This document shows positions 47,174 through 59,270 of a stretch of 64,000 nt of DNA, in pieces. Position 1 is the stretch's first letter. The number at the start of each line of letters is the position of its first letter. Below the pieces are notes generated by a model, which saw only the letters and a program-made list of their open reading frames with translations, was not told the origin of the DNA and made no database searches. Both the position numbers and the translations under genes were made by a program. This stretch comes from Reticulitermes lucifugus. Its lineage: Eukaryota > Arthropoda > Insecta > Blattodea > Rhinotermitidae. Where the stretch lies: contig JAKCWW010000151.1 of NCBI GenBank assembly GCA_026260175.1, positions 83,468 through 147,467 of the forward strand. Reading direction: 5' to 3'.

Positions 47174-48004
47174 TGAAAACTAATGTGGATGTACACTATA
47201 CAGAATGCCGCTAAAGTGACTTTACAATCGGATGGTTTAACAGATGGGCTGTGTCAAGGGACTTTTGCGCCATTCTTTGTTTCCAGTTCGTACCTCACAG
47301 AGAACACGGCGCTTGGCTTAGAATGACCGTTGGTGAACGCTTTATAGGGAAACGATTATTTATTAGAGAATCATAGGGAAGATATTCAGCGAAAAATTGC
47401 AGAGTGCTTAGTGTTAAACCTGCCGGTACGTATAGTGTCTAGACAGAGGGTTAATGGTAACATAGACACAGCTTTTTTTACGTGATACTTTTATTCTCCG
47501 AACTCCAGGACAGGAACACTTTTTGGGAACTCGTGATACAATTATGACCGGTCACTCAAGTGTCTGGGTATGGGCAGAATGACGAGGGTTGTGAATTTAT
47601 TCATTGAAGTTAATTTGTTCTATATAAGAGGATTTTTAAACATAACAACGTTAACATTTTAAAATCTGAACTGTGATTTGTTTATCAGGGAACTGGAATA
47701 CGTCATTGACATATTGAACCATTACTCTGTGGTGAACATGCAGTTTTAATTACATAATAAGGTGTAAGCACTTTTTTAAAGGATAACATGCATTTTAGAC
47801 TAGTTACAAAATAACTCTGTTAGCCATTAGTTTCTTATGAATAACATCAAGTCCGTGACGATGGCGTCCCAGAAAGCTGGGGTATGTAGGGCGTAACGCA
47901 AAATATATTGTAAACAAAAGAACTAGAAAGCGTACTTATCCTAATTAGTTGCATCTGACTGTATTAACATTATTTAGCATGTGCTTCATTTCGTAGCCTC
48001 GTGC
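47174..48004. other. No recognisable gene
   Basis: Nothing assignable. Confidence 0.55.
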
Positions 48005-48120
48005 TGACTGACAGGGGCCCACCCAGCCTTCTAACCAATGATTACCTTATAAAACAACTAGAGAGTTAAGCTGCCCCACTCATCTTCCTCTAGTGACGAG
48101 GTCTAGAATGTGTGGAGCAT
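48005..48120 (+). repeat. SINE family B body fragment
   Basis: Contains GGGGCCCACCCAGCCTTCTA, ACCAATGATTACC, ACTCATCTTCCTCTAGTGAC and GAATGTGTGGAGC in family order on the plus strand. The head and final tail are missing. Confidence 0.65.
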
Positions 48121-48424
48121 TAATTTCACGTCTCCTTAAACCGTAATGGTGTTATGCCTGCTTTTGTGTTTCTGTGGCTATGTCCCCGTCTTAAATATGA
48201 TCCTGTTTCCTGTGTGGAAATACGTAGGATTCTTACTAACGTGCACACGGAAAATGTTTGTGTCTATTCTTGTGGATAAATCAGCCAGATCATGATGCTG
48301 ACTACAACTATCCACCTAAACAGAAGTTACAGGATTCATGGAGTGTCACCTCCACTCCTCTGCATACCGTAATGGCCAGGCGTCACGTGATTGTAGTCCG
48401 TAGTTCAGGTACGGAGCAGTTCAA
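48121..48424. other. No recognisable gene
   Basis: Nothing assignable. Confidence 0.55.
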
Positions 48425-48500
48425 GGGTTTGTGATGGACATAGTAGCACTGAGGAAGTTTTTTCTCCGAGTACTTCGGGTTTCCGTGCCGTCATTGAACA
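48425..48500 (+). repeat. SINE family A fragment
   Basis: GGTTTGTGATGGACATAGTA, GCACTGAGGAAG and TTTTTTCTCCGAGTACTTCG match the middle of family A. Both ends are unrecognisable. Confidence 0.6.
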
Positions 48501-48867
48501 AGCGGTCCACACTTCACTTTGACGCCCATGAGATGTACTGCATGCCGTACTGAGTCCACGCGTACTCAACTTCCATCGCGTTTGTTCGGATACATTACGA
48601 TCTGCGTGCATGAAGAAGTTGAGAGCATACTAATGTCGGGAAATGACTGCTGCTGTGCGGTCCACAAGCTGTTGTCTTCTCGTTTGCTGTCTGAAAGCAC
48701 GAAGATCAACGTAGAGGCTACCGAACTAAAAAACTTGGTCTTTCACATTAAGGAACATAGTGTTCGAGAATAGGGGGCTGAGGAAGGTATTGGAGCCCAA
48801 GAAGAACCAAATAATACTTAATGACCATCAGCTCAACTATTTATTGGTATATCTGTCAGATCAGAGT
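48501..48867. other. No recognisable gene
   Basis: Nothing assignable. Confidence 0.55.
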
Positions 48868-49015
48868 ACAAGGCAACATGTTTCGACAAGTATGTGGTTA
48901 TATTCAGGCCATTTTATTACATGCACACAAACTGATATGCAGTTGTAATTTATATTTATGTACTGAAATGACCTGAAGATGACCACATTCTGGTCGAAAC
49001 ATGTGTAATTTCATC
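48868..49015. repeat. Foldback element, about 148 bp
   Basis: The left arm CAACATGTTTCGACAAGTAT, GTGGTTATATTCAGGCCATT and TTATTAC is matched in reverse complement by GAAATGACCTGAAGATGACC, ACATTCTGGTCGAAACATG and TGTAATTTC. The loop is about 40-45 bp. Confidence 0.75.
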
Positions 49016-49184
49016 TTATAGTTGTGTTAGGTAATTAAGTACTATTTTGTAACGTATAACAACAGAACGGCATGTCTAAGCAAAAAAAAAAGGAGGGAGG
49101 AACTAACATGAGATTGAAGGATTTGCATATGGAGTTGCTTCATTATGAGTGACTGTCACAATAAATCATTCGGGTGATCAAATC

Positions 49185-49445
49185 AAGGAGGATTAGGTGG
49201 ACGGGCCATATGGAAGGTCTGAGGGAGACGAGAAATGCATACAAGGTTTTGGTTGGGAGACCACTTGGAAGACCGACGCGAAGATTGGAGGATAATATTA
49301 AAACTGATCATAATTTTGATTAATTTGGCTGATAGGGATAAGCGGCGGGCTGTTGTGAACGTGGTATTGAAGCTTCGCATTCAGTAAAATTTCCGGAATT
49401 CCTTGACTGGCTCATAATAATTCTGCTGCAGGGAGTTAGTGGCTA
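49185..49445 (+). pseudogene. LINE reverse-transcriptase ORF C-terminus plus 3' UTR
   Basis: The plus strand reads RWTGHMEGLRETRNAYKVLV, GRPLGRPTRRLEDNIKTD, matching the LINE tail pattern 'RWAGHVARM....AYRVLVGRPLGRPRRRWEDNIKMDL'. The frame then breaks. The nucleotide sequence continues through GATAAGCGGCGGGCTGTTGT, GAACGTGGTATTGAAGCTTC, ATTCCTTGACTGGCTCATAA and GCAGGGAGTTAGTGG, the same 3' blocks as at 37975-38150. A TAA or TAG ends the frame early, so it is a pseudogene. It is 5' truncated, with no polymerase or endonuclease motif present. Confidence 0.75.
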
Positions 49446-49985
49446 TGTCCGTAGCTGTCGTTTAAATATACCATCGCCCACCCGTCACGGCTTCGCGCCA
49501 CACCTCAGATCGCACTACAGACAAGCAAGATCGTCTCCTTTTCAGAAATTCTTACCTTTATGAAAGTGTGTCTGGCGCCATCCAGATATGGCTGAATTCT
49601 CTTCGGTTTGTAAATGGCGGACATCCGTCTGCTTGTATCGCTGCTGAATTGTTGTTTGTCTAGTCAGACATGCCCTTTTAAGTGACCTTCAAGGAAATAC
49701 ATTTTACTTACATCGTTGGAACGTGTCACCAGGATTGGAGTTCTAAATTTGTCCCAGACACGTCCCTAGGTGCAGTAGACTAGGGACAGGAGTATGAGTT
49801 ACGGGTGTAGTAGCATTTCTTGTCTGCTTACTGAAGTGGACATTATTGCATTAAGACAGCCCCACGCCTTCGTTACGTTCGCTGTAGTTGAAGGTGTTTT
49901 AAAGGGTGGTTATGTGTCTGCGTTGGTTCCAGACGCCGGGGAAAGAGAGAAATCTCCGCGTGATTTCAGGCTTCCGCCGCGTTGT
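49446..49985. other. No recognisable gene
   Basis: Nothing assignable. Confidence 0.55.
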
Positions 49986-50210
49986 AGATGAGATCTGCGC
50001 TCTTCTGGGATATTACGCAGCGTTGAATGGTAATGTACCGACGTTTCGGGACAGCCTGTCGGTCCCATCTTCAAGGGTCAAGAAGTCCAAGAAGAAAGCT
50101 TCTTGGATATATTGACCCTTAAAGATGGAACCCATAGGTTGTCCCGAAACGTCGGTACAGAACTACCACTCAACGCTGCGTAATATCCCAGAAGAGCGCA
50201 AATCTCAGAG
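49986..50210. repeat. Near-perfect 225-bp palindrome (foldback)
   Basis: Arms run inward from GATGAGATCTGCGCTCTTCT at 49987 and from the complementary AGAAGAGCGCAAATCTCAGA near 50209. They contain GATATTACGCAGCGTTGA, ACCGACGTTTCGGGACA and CATCTT-AAGGGTCA. The pairing continues through AAGTCCAAGAAG and CTTCTTGGATAT, leaving an unpaired loop of about five bases near 50097. This is the tightest foldback in the window. Confidence 0.9.
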
Positions 50211-50235
50211 AATTTCATGACTGGAATCGAGCTCC

Positions 50236-50376
50236 GGTCGATAGTTACGACGGTACGGAGGAGTTTGCTGCCTCCATCTTCAGGGTATTAGTGCCAAAGA
50301 AGCCACTCTCCTTCGACTACTTAAACCCTGAAGATGGAGGCAGCAAATTTTTACCGATGGATGCGGCATCCCATGG
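50236..50376. repeat. Foldback element adjacent to the 225-bp palindrome
   Basis: The left arm TTTGCTGCCTCCATCTTCAG (50263-50282) is matched by CTGAAGATGGAGGCAGCAAA (50329-50348), a perfect 20-bp core. A weaker outer pairing through GATAGTTACGACGGTA and TTACCGATGGATGC gives a total of about 140 bp with a loop of about 45 bp. It belongs to the same superfamily as the neighbouring palindrome but has a different outer stem. Confidence 0.8.
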
Positions 50377-50994
50377 AACACCTCTCTCAGAGCCACAAAT
50401 CTCGGGCGATAAGTTAGGGACGTGGAATGAAACTGTTGTAAGGATGTAGTGGAGGTGAAAATGGTTTCGTATGTAATATTTCTTTAGAACGATGATACAG
50501 TGAAAACTTGACCAATCCCAGCTGCTGATAACGATAATTTAAAAATAGTACGTACTTATTTCTGTATTGCCTGTCATGAACCAGGTCTCTGACGTATACA
50601 TGTACACACGAATGCTTGTACCAACTGCTTTTTTTTAAAACAAGTTTACGTGATTTGAAAATGCGTTCTTTGCGATTTTACGTATGTTACCGCCCTTGGT
50701 ATTCACGTATTGTCGATAAAACACGTTAATTTGAAACCCAATCGCGTTATAGCATCCTGTTTGCATCGAGGGATTATTTCTTTTGCATTTAGTTGGAACC
50801 TGCGATTCATTATTCTCAGTTTAAAAAGTGAAAATTTGGTGTCCTACGTGTTGCCGTGTAGTCGTACAGATGTGTTCGCGTTTCTTTGTAGTGTCGGTAA
50901 ATTTCATCCAGAGTACTTAGCGCAGTATCCCAGAAGGTTCATCGTCTGGCTACCACCGCGATAACCTCTGAACTTTGCATACTGAAAACTGTTT
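50377..50994. other. No recognisable gene
   Basis: Nothing assignable except GCAGTATCCCAGAAGG near 50922, which resembles an outer foldback arm. Confidence 0.5.
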
Positions 50995-51105
50995 CAGTAA
51001 AGTTACGGAGGAACATACTGCTTGCCCCGAAAATGGAGGCAGCAAGTTCTTTCGAAGAGGTGGTGACAATCTAAGAAACTGCGTGGTATCATATCATAGA
51101 AAACC
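50995..51105. repeat. Degraded foldback element
   Basis: Contains AGTTACGGAGGAACATACTG, CTTGCCCCGAAAATGGAGGC and AGCAAGTTCTTTCGAAGAG. The two half-arms pair poorly but carry the family's motifs, and GTGGTATCATATCATAG marks an outer end. Confidence 0.5.
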
Positions 51106-52144
51106 ACGGTCTTATAATATCCTGCATGGTATGTACAGTGGTGAGAATGCTGTACAAGGCTGTACATAGAATGTTATCTTTCAATCTCTTCTACATGGTT
51201 TATTTTTTCCCTAAGAGGAGCCACAGCTGGGAGCACATTGTTGGGCCAGTCCATAAGGTGCTGCCCCCACCTTCCAGCGGAGCAATGTACTGAACACAAC
51301 TCAGCACAAATACACAGCTCACGAACGCTGCATGCCTCAACAACTGACTACAGCTGAGCCAAAACAAATTCAGCACGTAGCCTTTACCAGCTGTCGAACT
51401 TAAAACACTGTGAAGTGCCAAGAACGAGATATTTCATTTAGAATAATTGTTTTACTGTCTCCCGCCGTAATGTTTGCACGTATTTGGCAGTGCCGTGAAG
51501 GAATTATCTTCCGTCGTCTTTACTAATTAGAAATTCCGAAAAGTTGGCTGGAGCAGAAGTGATTCTCACATGCATTCGGAAGGTGTCTTGTGGGAATTTG
51601 AACATGATAACAGTAGTGTATTGATCTGGGGATGTTCGTAGTTTTTCTCAGTCCCTCCAGATACATGCCGGCATAGTACTCAATTGAAGCACGGCCGCTT
51701 CCTTTCACATCCTTTCTCTCTCGCTGTTTACTAGGCAACCTACCACAGCCTACTGTGACGTACATATGGCGTCTGTAAGTAATGTGCAAATGTTACTTTT
51801 GTCGCTCCTCCACAAATCGATGTGTGCATATGCTTCACTACGTGCATTATAATAGCCCCCCAGAGACGAACCGACATTTTAAATAAATTGACGCGTAATA
51901 AAGCGCCCTGTTTAGAAACTTTGTACTTGTATAAGGTAAGAACACTTGCCGCCTTTAGGAGCCCTCTGCGCTATTTCTCGTTTATCCAGCGCAAATACTC
52001 ATCAAGGAGCTTAGACCTGACGTCTTTTATCATTATAAATACCAAGTGATTTTAATGTATTATTTTAATACGTAATTGAGTATTTTAACCTTTAACTCAG
52101 TTCCGACCAATACAGAAAACAAACCTTGTATATCTCTCCCATTT
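51106..52144. other. No recognised gene; possible dispersed repeat at 51525-51700
   Basis: The minus strand at 51640-51670 encodes YLEGLRKTT. I associate this with a repeat often mistranslated in cockroach and termite data, but one short phrase is weak support. Confidence 0.4.
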
Positions 52145-52200
52145 CCATGCCTGTACCTGATGATGGCTTTAGAAAAGCCGAAATATGTCACGTTTTGGAC
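52145..52200. repeat. Single-arm foldback relic
   Basis: Contains ACCTGATGATGGCTTTAGAA and AAGCCGAAATATGTCACG. This is the arm type in which a GATGATGG block precedes a CGAAA(C/T)ATG block. Confidence 0.4.
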
Positions 52201-55200
52201 AGCGAAAGATAGGCATGTTGTCTGAAAATGTGGTTGTGATTGACGGTCCATCTGTATATTTGTTTGTGGTTAAACTTACTTTGAATTAATTGATTTGAGG
52301 ACACAAGAAAAAATTAGTAGAGAAAACGTCTTGCACTGCTGTCATTGGAAAAGCCGATGGAAGACAATGCTTGAATATACATTAGGGAAATAGGCTGTGA
52401 TAATGTGAAGTACATATCCGGTCGTGTGGAGTTAAGGAAAGGCATTATCAGAACTTATCCGATTGAGTATATTGACGGAGAGTTTATTGTTTCTTTATTC
52501 TGAGTCCTGTCAAAGTGCCGGGTCAGAAGCGAATCATTAACCGAGAATCGAGGCTGGTCGGCCCCATAGCACACCACAAAAGATGAGTGTGAAGTATTGG
52601 TGGAATGGCGATTGGCCGGGAACTTAAGGTACCCGACCCAGTTAGTACTTTGCCGGCCACAAATGCGACACTTACTGCGTTGGTATTAAGCCCGCGCTTT
52701 GTGTGTGATCTGTTCCGCGTGATGCATCCGTTTGGCCCACCGCAGTTTTCAGTGTAGTGGATCCCCCCATACTTACACTCACAAGTATAGCCTGTGAAAA
52801 TTTTCTATGATTTGAGAATGTCAGTATTTGGCGTAAATGTAATTGTACGATATCGTAACGAAGACATCTTATCGTTGATGAGTCCAATTACTTACTGATG
52901 TGTTTATTTTTCCCTGTCATGCCAATTTGTTTCCTTCCTTCCATACATCCATCCCTGCATCCGATTCTCATCTGCCTACCTGTTCTGCTCAGCACCATTC
53001 TTTATCTTTCTGTGTACATACCTGTCTGTCTCATGTAGTTTGTATGAAGTAATCTGTTCCATCTAAAGCACCTGTCTGCTCCAGAGAATCTAATCTGACA
53101 TAGGCTGTACGAGAAACTCAATCTCACGTATTGCCTGTCTGATGGAGTTTTATCGTAAGTATGGTTAAGTACTTCACGTCACAGCGTTGTTTTATTTTGT
53201 GTTAAAATATTTATGCAAAATTATGATATTTTTGTTACTGTATAAGCTACAGGATGTGTTGGAATTTGGATGGGCTCGTTGTGTGTGGCGTTGAATTCCA
53301 GAGAGCATAATAGAGACTCGACGAGAGCTGCTAGCGGCCTGCGTTCCAGTGTTTGGCGCACCCGAAGGCGGCACAATAATTAGAATGTGATTTGTTGGCA
53401 GAAAGTGCTGCACGCAAGCGGGTAATCGCCCGCCGCGGAGACAAGTAATCCCGATTCTTTGCACCTCAGTGTTGACAGGTTGTATCGAATTGCAGACTAA
53501 CGCGTTAGCCTTGCTGGGGGACGCAGGGTATGTAATTTCAGGCAATTATCCTTGCGTCATTATGATAATGATTATCACTATCTTTGTGTGTAGGCTGTAT
53601 ACACAAAGCGAGATGGAGAACTGGCAGACAAAATTCACCGTGAATGAGCTGTGAAATCGGAAACAATGGGTGCCGTGGGGCACTTGGGTCATTATTGTTA
53701 CGATGTGTTATTATGCGGGTTTAATTTAAACCTTCCCCTTGTTTTTATTTTAAAATATTTTAAGTTGCATTTGTTTACTAGTATGGTTAGTCACGTCTGA
53801 AATATTTCGTGTATTGTGATAACAATGAGGTGTCAAGTTGGTTGTTAATTTATGTAACTGCCGCTCCACGGACCCGCCCTGTGTGCTTCGCGCTAACGTA
53901 CGAGTAACGGTGTCGCCGTTTATTTCAGAATAGCGTTCAAACTCTTGACTGGCATTCAGTTTTTTTTATTACAATGCCTTTGCGAGAAATACATAAATGG
54001 ACAGATAACACAGTTCTACATCCGCTTCGTCTTGTGATTGAATGTTTCCTTTCCAGCACTTGTCCAGAATTTTGACGAAATTTGACATTGATGATCGGAA
54101 AAATCTAATATCATCTGTATCGTTACGTTATACATACATCATTACATGAACTTTGGACGATGCCTGCTTGCAACGGTTATTGGATGTCAGTGGATTGATT
54201 TGCGACATAGACCGACGTGATTGACGCCAACCAACAGCTCGCCGTGTGTCAGTGAATCTGTCGCGTTGCGCCGAGGTTTCCTGGACAATTTTTTGTGGAT
54301 ATTACCAATTAGACCCTGCTAAATGGGTCTGATTTAAGGAAAAAATACGTCATCAAGCGTTTTTATTTTCAGCGCATGCGCTACGTTACTCTGTCCTGTG
54401 AGTGTATCCATTTCGGGGAGTGTTCTGTAACGCGGTACGGTATTTAGGGAGGTTTAAGTGGGGTTATTTAATATGTTTCAAAGTGCTGTAATCTGTTCTG
54501 TTTCTTCTCATACGCGTTTAAACCATTTATTATCTTCCTTTGTATAAGCATTATGGTTGACGTATTCAAAATGTAGGGCATTATTTTATCTGACAAGTGC
54601 CGCTGATCGCTTCCCGCCTGCTCGCATAATTTATGAAACTTAGGCGTGGGTAAATAACGTGTTTGTTAGATGTGACAGGTTTCGAGTGAAAACATTTCCA
54701 GATCTTCTTTAAATATGGTGAGTGAAAAACGTAATGTTAACCGCAATGCATTGAATTAAAAGTCGCGAACCTTGACTCACGGCAAATTGGAACAGCGGTG
54801 TGCGCTGCGCTGTCTGCCGTCAAGCGATACTGTGTAAGGGAAGAGTGATGCGAGTCGTCAGAACAGCTATTTGTTTCCCTAAACAGCATTGACTTTTATA
54901 ATAGAGACATGTGAGGTAGGAACTGAATTTTTAAATATCACTGATATGAAAGTCAGTCGCCATAATGTTAAAGTATATTTTTCAGATACTTAGAAGTACA
55001 CCAAAATATTCGTTAAAATAAACCTTTCCGAAATGTAACCACGGGCTCGTCAGTTGCTTAAAGCATGCGAATGACTTTTGTGTGTGTAAATTATTTGCAT
55101 TGTTTGCACTCTGGATGATATGTTTGCTCATGACTCAGCGCTGTCCACCCTTATTAATGGTATTCCCGCTATCGGTTCGTAAACACCTGTTTGACATCGA

Positions 55201-57165
55201 CTGTTTGGTCAGACGTTCTTTAAATAAAATATCTTGAGTATAATTTGTTTGGTTAAACGCATGCGCAGTAGCGCATCCTATATTGTTCTCTTCGGTGGTA
55301 ATTACAGTACATATTTACACATTGTTGATTTTAGTCTTTTGTCCTTCTTCCTTGTGTAGATATGTTTACTTTTGAAGTCTCCTGTCTCAGCTTCTTACAT
55401 TATGTGCTCTTATCTTCCCACTCATTCTATCCTCCTTTTCCCAGTCCTCCCCTCTTAATGTTTCTATACCTCGTCCCCACTAAGTTTTTACACTTTTCTC
55501 AGCCCCTTCTGTTCGCTTTTTATGTTTGGTGTTACGTTGATGGAGTACAGTTTTGTTAAAAAAAACACACCTGTAGTAACTGACGTTCTTCGTTTTGGTC
55601 AAATCTTTCACTAAGACTGTGTTGGAAGGCTTATTTACAGTTTCTTTACATTGTGTTTTTGTCACCTACATGGTTTGGTAGATCAGGTAGGGATCGAAGA
55701 AGCTGATTGTAATTTTTGGGGCAAGCGCTGGGTTGTGCTTAGAGTTTTTGAGTGGAACTGTCTTGCTTGTCACGAGCATGCAGGTGCTTTGTAAAAAGAT
55801 GACCAAAAGAAAAAGAAAAGAAAGAACTTAAGTTGTCTGGTCAGGTTTTATGTTTTACGGCTGCCTGAGGGTTGGGCTCCTGGACCTTCCATGGAGGATA
55901 CGGTCTGGTAGTCCAGGACCCTCTGAAGTGGAGTCGCTGCTGTCAGAATAGACGTAGACGTCTGCTGCTCAAAGCTGTTAATGTTCCACTGATTGACAAG
56001 GATGCGAAGATGTAATGTATGTATTTGCCAGTGTTCTTTGCTGTTAAATGGACGTTCGTGTTGACTTCCTGCAGGGACAAAAGCATTATTGCTGCAAACC
56101 TAATCGTAGCCTACTCCATAAAGGCATCTGTTGTATTTTATGTATATCCTTGAAGGCCGAATTTCATCAAAATAAAATTTACCAATTCAGCTTACCTCAC
56201 ATAAGACAGTGTGTATCCCTTATAAAGACCATTCGCTTAACTCTTTAGCTGTAGGGAAACAATGTTTTTCTGACAGACTTGCATAACACACAAACACTAA
56301 TTGGCGTTGTGGCAAAATTCACTTTCATAATGTTTCAGCAGTTGGTTGCTATTCCGTTCTGACAGCACTTCAGCAAGTCGTCCGCACTTTGCATCCTGGT
56401 GGCAACGATCTGTGTAAATAGACAGTGTAATGGGAGTAGGTCGCAAGTTTCTGTTGTCCTGCGTTGTAGAAGTTAATTTCCGTTTACGTTGAATAACGAA
56501 TGTATACACGCCAAAGAGTCAATAAGTTTGGACGTAGATACGTGAATCTCAGATTACTAACATTTCCTTGGCTCTATACCATTTTACGGAATGCAGTTTT
56601 TATGTGTGGATCCCTAACATTGTGGTTAGTTCTGGAGTTAAAATTATCACCTAGTACTATCACAACACAACAGTTATGTGTTTTTTAAAAAGATAAGTTT
56701 AGTTTCTAGTTTTCTGCATGTTTCAATAAACAAGTAGCCATCTTCGAGAGGAACATTAATGTATCAAGAATAAACGAAGGAGCCGGTAATTTCACTAATA
56801 ATGAGTTACCACCATAAAGTGTTAAAAATAAGTAAGACCTTCCACACATTGATATATTAGGTATTGGCGAGATTTCAGTTTCTCATTTCGGCGTTAGTGA
56901 AGATGCAAGTGATTGTTACGCCGTGTTCATTGCGAAGTTACCAGTCGACAAGTTGGAACATCCGGTAACACTTGAATCTTCATATGGAGCATTTTTAATA
57001 CGTTTTCAAGATAGTGGACACGCTAAAAACTGCGGTTCCAAGGCAGCCCGTGTTGATCGACCCGTAGACATTTCTGTGAAACATGTCTGCTGTACGACGC
57101 GGAATTTTGTACTTCTCAGTTTTAGTTGTTTCAGATGCTGTTTCTATACACACGAAGTTTTGACA
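52201..57165. other. About 5 kb with no recognised gene or repeat
   Basis: Pyrimidine-rich tracts on the plus strand lie at 52920-53040 and 55350-55530. 54780-54850 shares a motif with 33120-33200. A half-arm-like GCATGTTTCAATAAACAAGT followed by CATCTTCGAG lies at 56717. A small hairpin, CTCCTGGAC/GTCCAGGAC, lies at 55877-55915. Frames such as 53192-53545 (-) have no recognisable domain. Confidence 0.5.
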
Positions 57166-57236
57166 AGTTTAAAAATTTTGACCCTATTGCAGACGTAGGA
57201 AGTTTTAAAATTTTGGACCGTGTTGCAGACTTGTGG
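57166..57236. repeat. Tandem duplication, 35-bp unit, two copies
   Basis: AGTTTAAAAATTTTG and TTGCAGACGTAGGA at 57166-57200 are repeated as AGTTTTAAAATTTTGGACCG and TTGCAGACTTGTGG at 57201-57236, with modest divergence. Confidence 0.7.
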
Positions 57237-57800
57237 TTACGTATTTCGCGTATCAGGCATTGCCGGTTTTATTATTTACGCGTGGTTTGTTGGAGGACCG
57301 AGCAGATCAGATCAGATCAACGATATAGAAGGTGAATTACTTCTGAGTAGTTATTGACGCGTCGGTTTCTTGTCGCGACAGAGAACCAATTGTCCCCCAC
57401 CTCCACTTTTGTAATGGCTCCTCATCGGATAATTTTGGCGCCAGCTGGCCCTTCTGGGACAGGTCTCCAGTACGATTGATCTGTCAGACTGAATGTCTTT
57501 GACATATACCACGAGTTCTGTTTTTATAGTTCTTTCTAGTTCCCATTTATGGTCCTAATCATCCTCTCAACTCATTTTAGACTACGGTATCAGATTTCTG
57601 TAGTGTGTTACACAAGTGGATGACCCACCCAGGTGCCTGTGCTGCTTGTCGAATTTTCGTCACGTATACGGAGTTCCATATGTAGTTGTGACGTCAAAAT
57701 TAATGATTTATTATTACATTTAAGATAATAAAAACTGTCCGCAAGCAGATTTTGGGACATTGTAACTGAAGTCTCTTTGCTGTTCACCTGAATCATACCC

Positions 57801-57955
57801 AGGTAACGTGAACGCTGCCCATGTGTACCCCAGGAAGGCATATGGGGCAATGGAAGTATTGGTCCACTCATTCTTAATCTCGGCACTGGATGGAGGCGAA
57901 TGGATAGCCTCACGTCCCGTCCGCTTTATCCCCAAGGGAGTGATGTCCAGGGCAC
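57801..57955 (-). repeat. SINE family B, tail half
   Basis: Contains ATGTGTACCCCAGGAAGGCA, TATGGGGCAATGGAAGTATT, GGTCCACTCATTCTTAATC, GGCACTGGATGGAGGCGAAT and TCCGCTTTATCCCCAAGGG. It stops before the tRNA-related half. Confidence 0.8.
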
Positions 57956-58038
57956 TATAAGACAGCTGAAGAAGTCTATAAGACTACACCAAATCTTCCA
58001 GGAGATTGTTATGTTAGACAGTTCTTGTATGTTCCGGG

Positions 58039-58712
58039 CTAGGGCTCACAATACCTGTCAAAATCTTAATACCGGTATTTCGGTATTTTTAATTTATGAA
58101 ACCGGGATACCAGTATTCCAAAAACAAACATTTTTTCAATACATTTTGATGACAGGCGCAATGACGTAAGGAAAAATCAAGTAATTACTTGAGTTCATGT
58201 TTTAAATCAAACTTTTATTACGATAATAAATATTCTGACAAAAATTATTAAAAATACAGTTACTGTAAAAAAATCTTACTAATACTGCAAATTTTATTTA
58301 TGTTTAAGCATCCATACTGCCTGTCAGAATAAAGTGAGCTTTTGAGAAACATAAGCAGTCAGTAGTTTTAGATTTTTACAATACAACAGTCTCTGAAATA
58401 ATTAATTAACATGCAATATTTAATTTTTCTTTTGTGTGCAACACAGTGTCTAGTGAACCAGATCTGAGTTGCATGACGTTTTCAGGTTTCCGTTACATTT
58501 GTATTGTGTATAACAATCCCTCAGTTTCAAATTCAGTAATATTAATGATTTATTGTTGTCGATTTTATAACCTTTATGGGAAAAAGTCATAAACAATTAT
58601 TTTTAAATTAGTACCGAAAAACCGGTATTTTTTGTATTAATACCGGTATTTGAACACTGAAAGAAAATGACCGAGATCCCGGTATTCGGGATCATGGTAT
58701 CCTAAGCCCTAG
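58039..58712. mobile_element. Nonautonomous hAT-like element, about 674 bp
   Basis: The termini CTAGGGCTCACAATACC (58039) and GGTATCCTAAGCCCTAG (ending 58712) are inverted repeats beginning TAGGGCT. Subterminal ATACCGGTATTT-type repeats occur near both ends (58071, 58083, 58620, 58640). The interior is very AT-rich and has no coding frame. The flanking 8-mers TTCCGGGC and GTCACGGC agree at 5 of 8 positions, a possible decayed hAT target duplication. Confidence 0.6.
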
Positions 58713-59270
58713 TCACGGCATTTCTGTGGCAGTCAGTGGCATGACAAGGAATGATGTCTAGCCGCTTGCGCGATTTACCCAAGACTTTTTAAGCCAGACT
58801 ACCATTATCTAACGCGTTGCAGGTTCAGATGACAGACTTGTGCTACTTTATGTTGTCTTGAATTATTTCAGTATGAAACGAAGTTATAATATGTTAGTCG
58901 GATGACTGTGATACTGCCTGTAAGGTTCTTGAGTTAACTCTGTGCTGTTGAAGATGTAACTTGGCGTTCACTTAGGGATGTGCATAGAAAGAACTCGCAT
59001 ATGAAGCCATGTGCGTCTGTGGGTCCGAATAATACAGGTCTAGAACTACCTGTCAGATGCTGATGACATTTTATGCAGAACGTTTTACTGTTGGGGGCTG
59101 CGCCAAACTCGTACTTTTAATTTCCTGCATTCCGTAGTAATATCATCATAGATACACGAACTCACAACGAGGTGGGAGCAACAGTAGCGCCACTACTGAA
59201 GTTGCATGACCGTCGCAATAAGTCCGGACAGCTAGTAGTACTCGCTGCGGTAAGGTGCATAGAATTACCC
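58713..59270. other. No recognisable gene
   Basis: Nothing assignable. Confidence 0.55.

Noticed and set aside
53192-53545. 117-codon minus-strand frame
   Set aside because: No domain is recognised and the composition does not stand out from chance frames.
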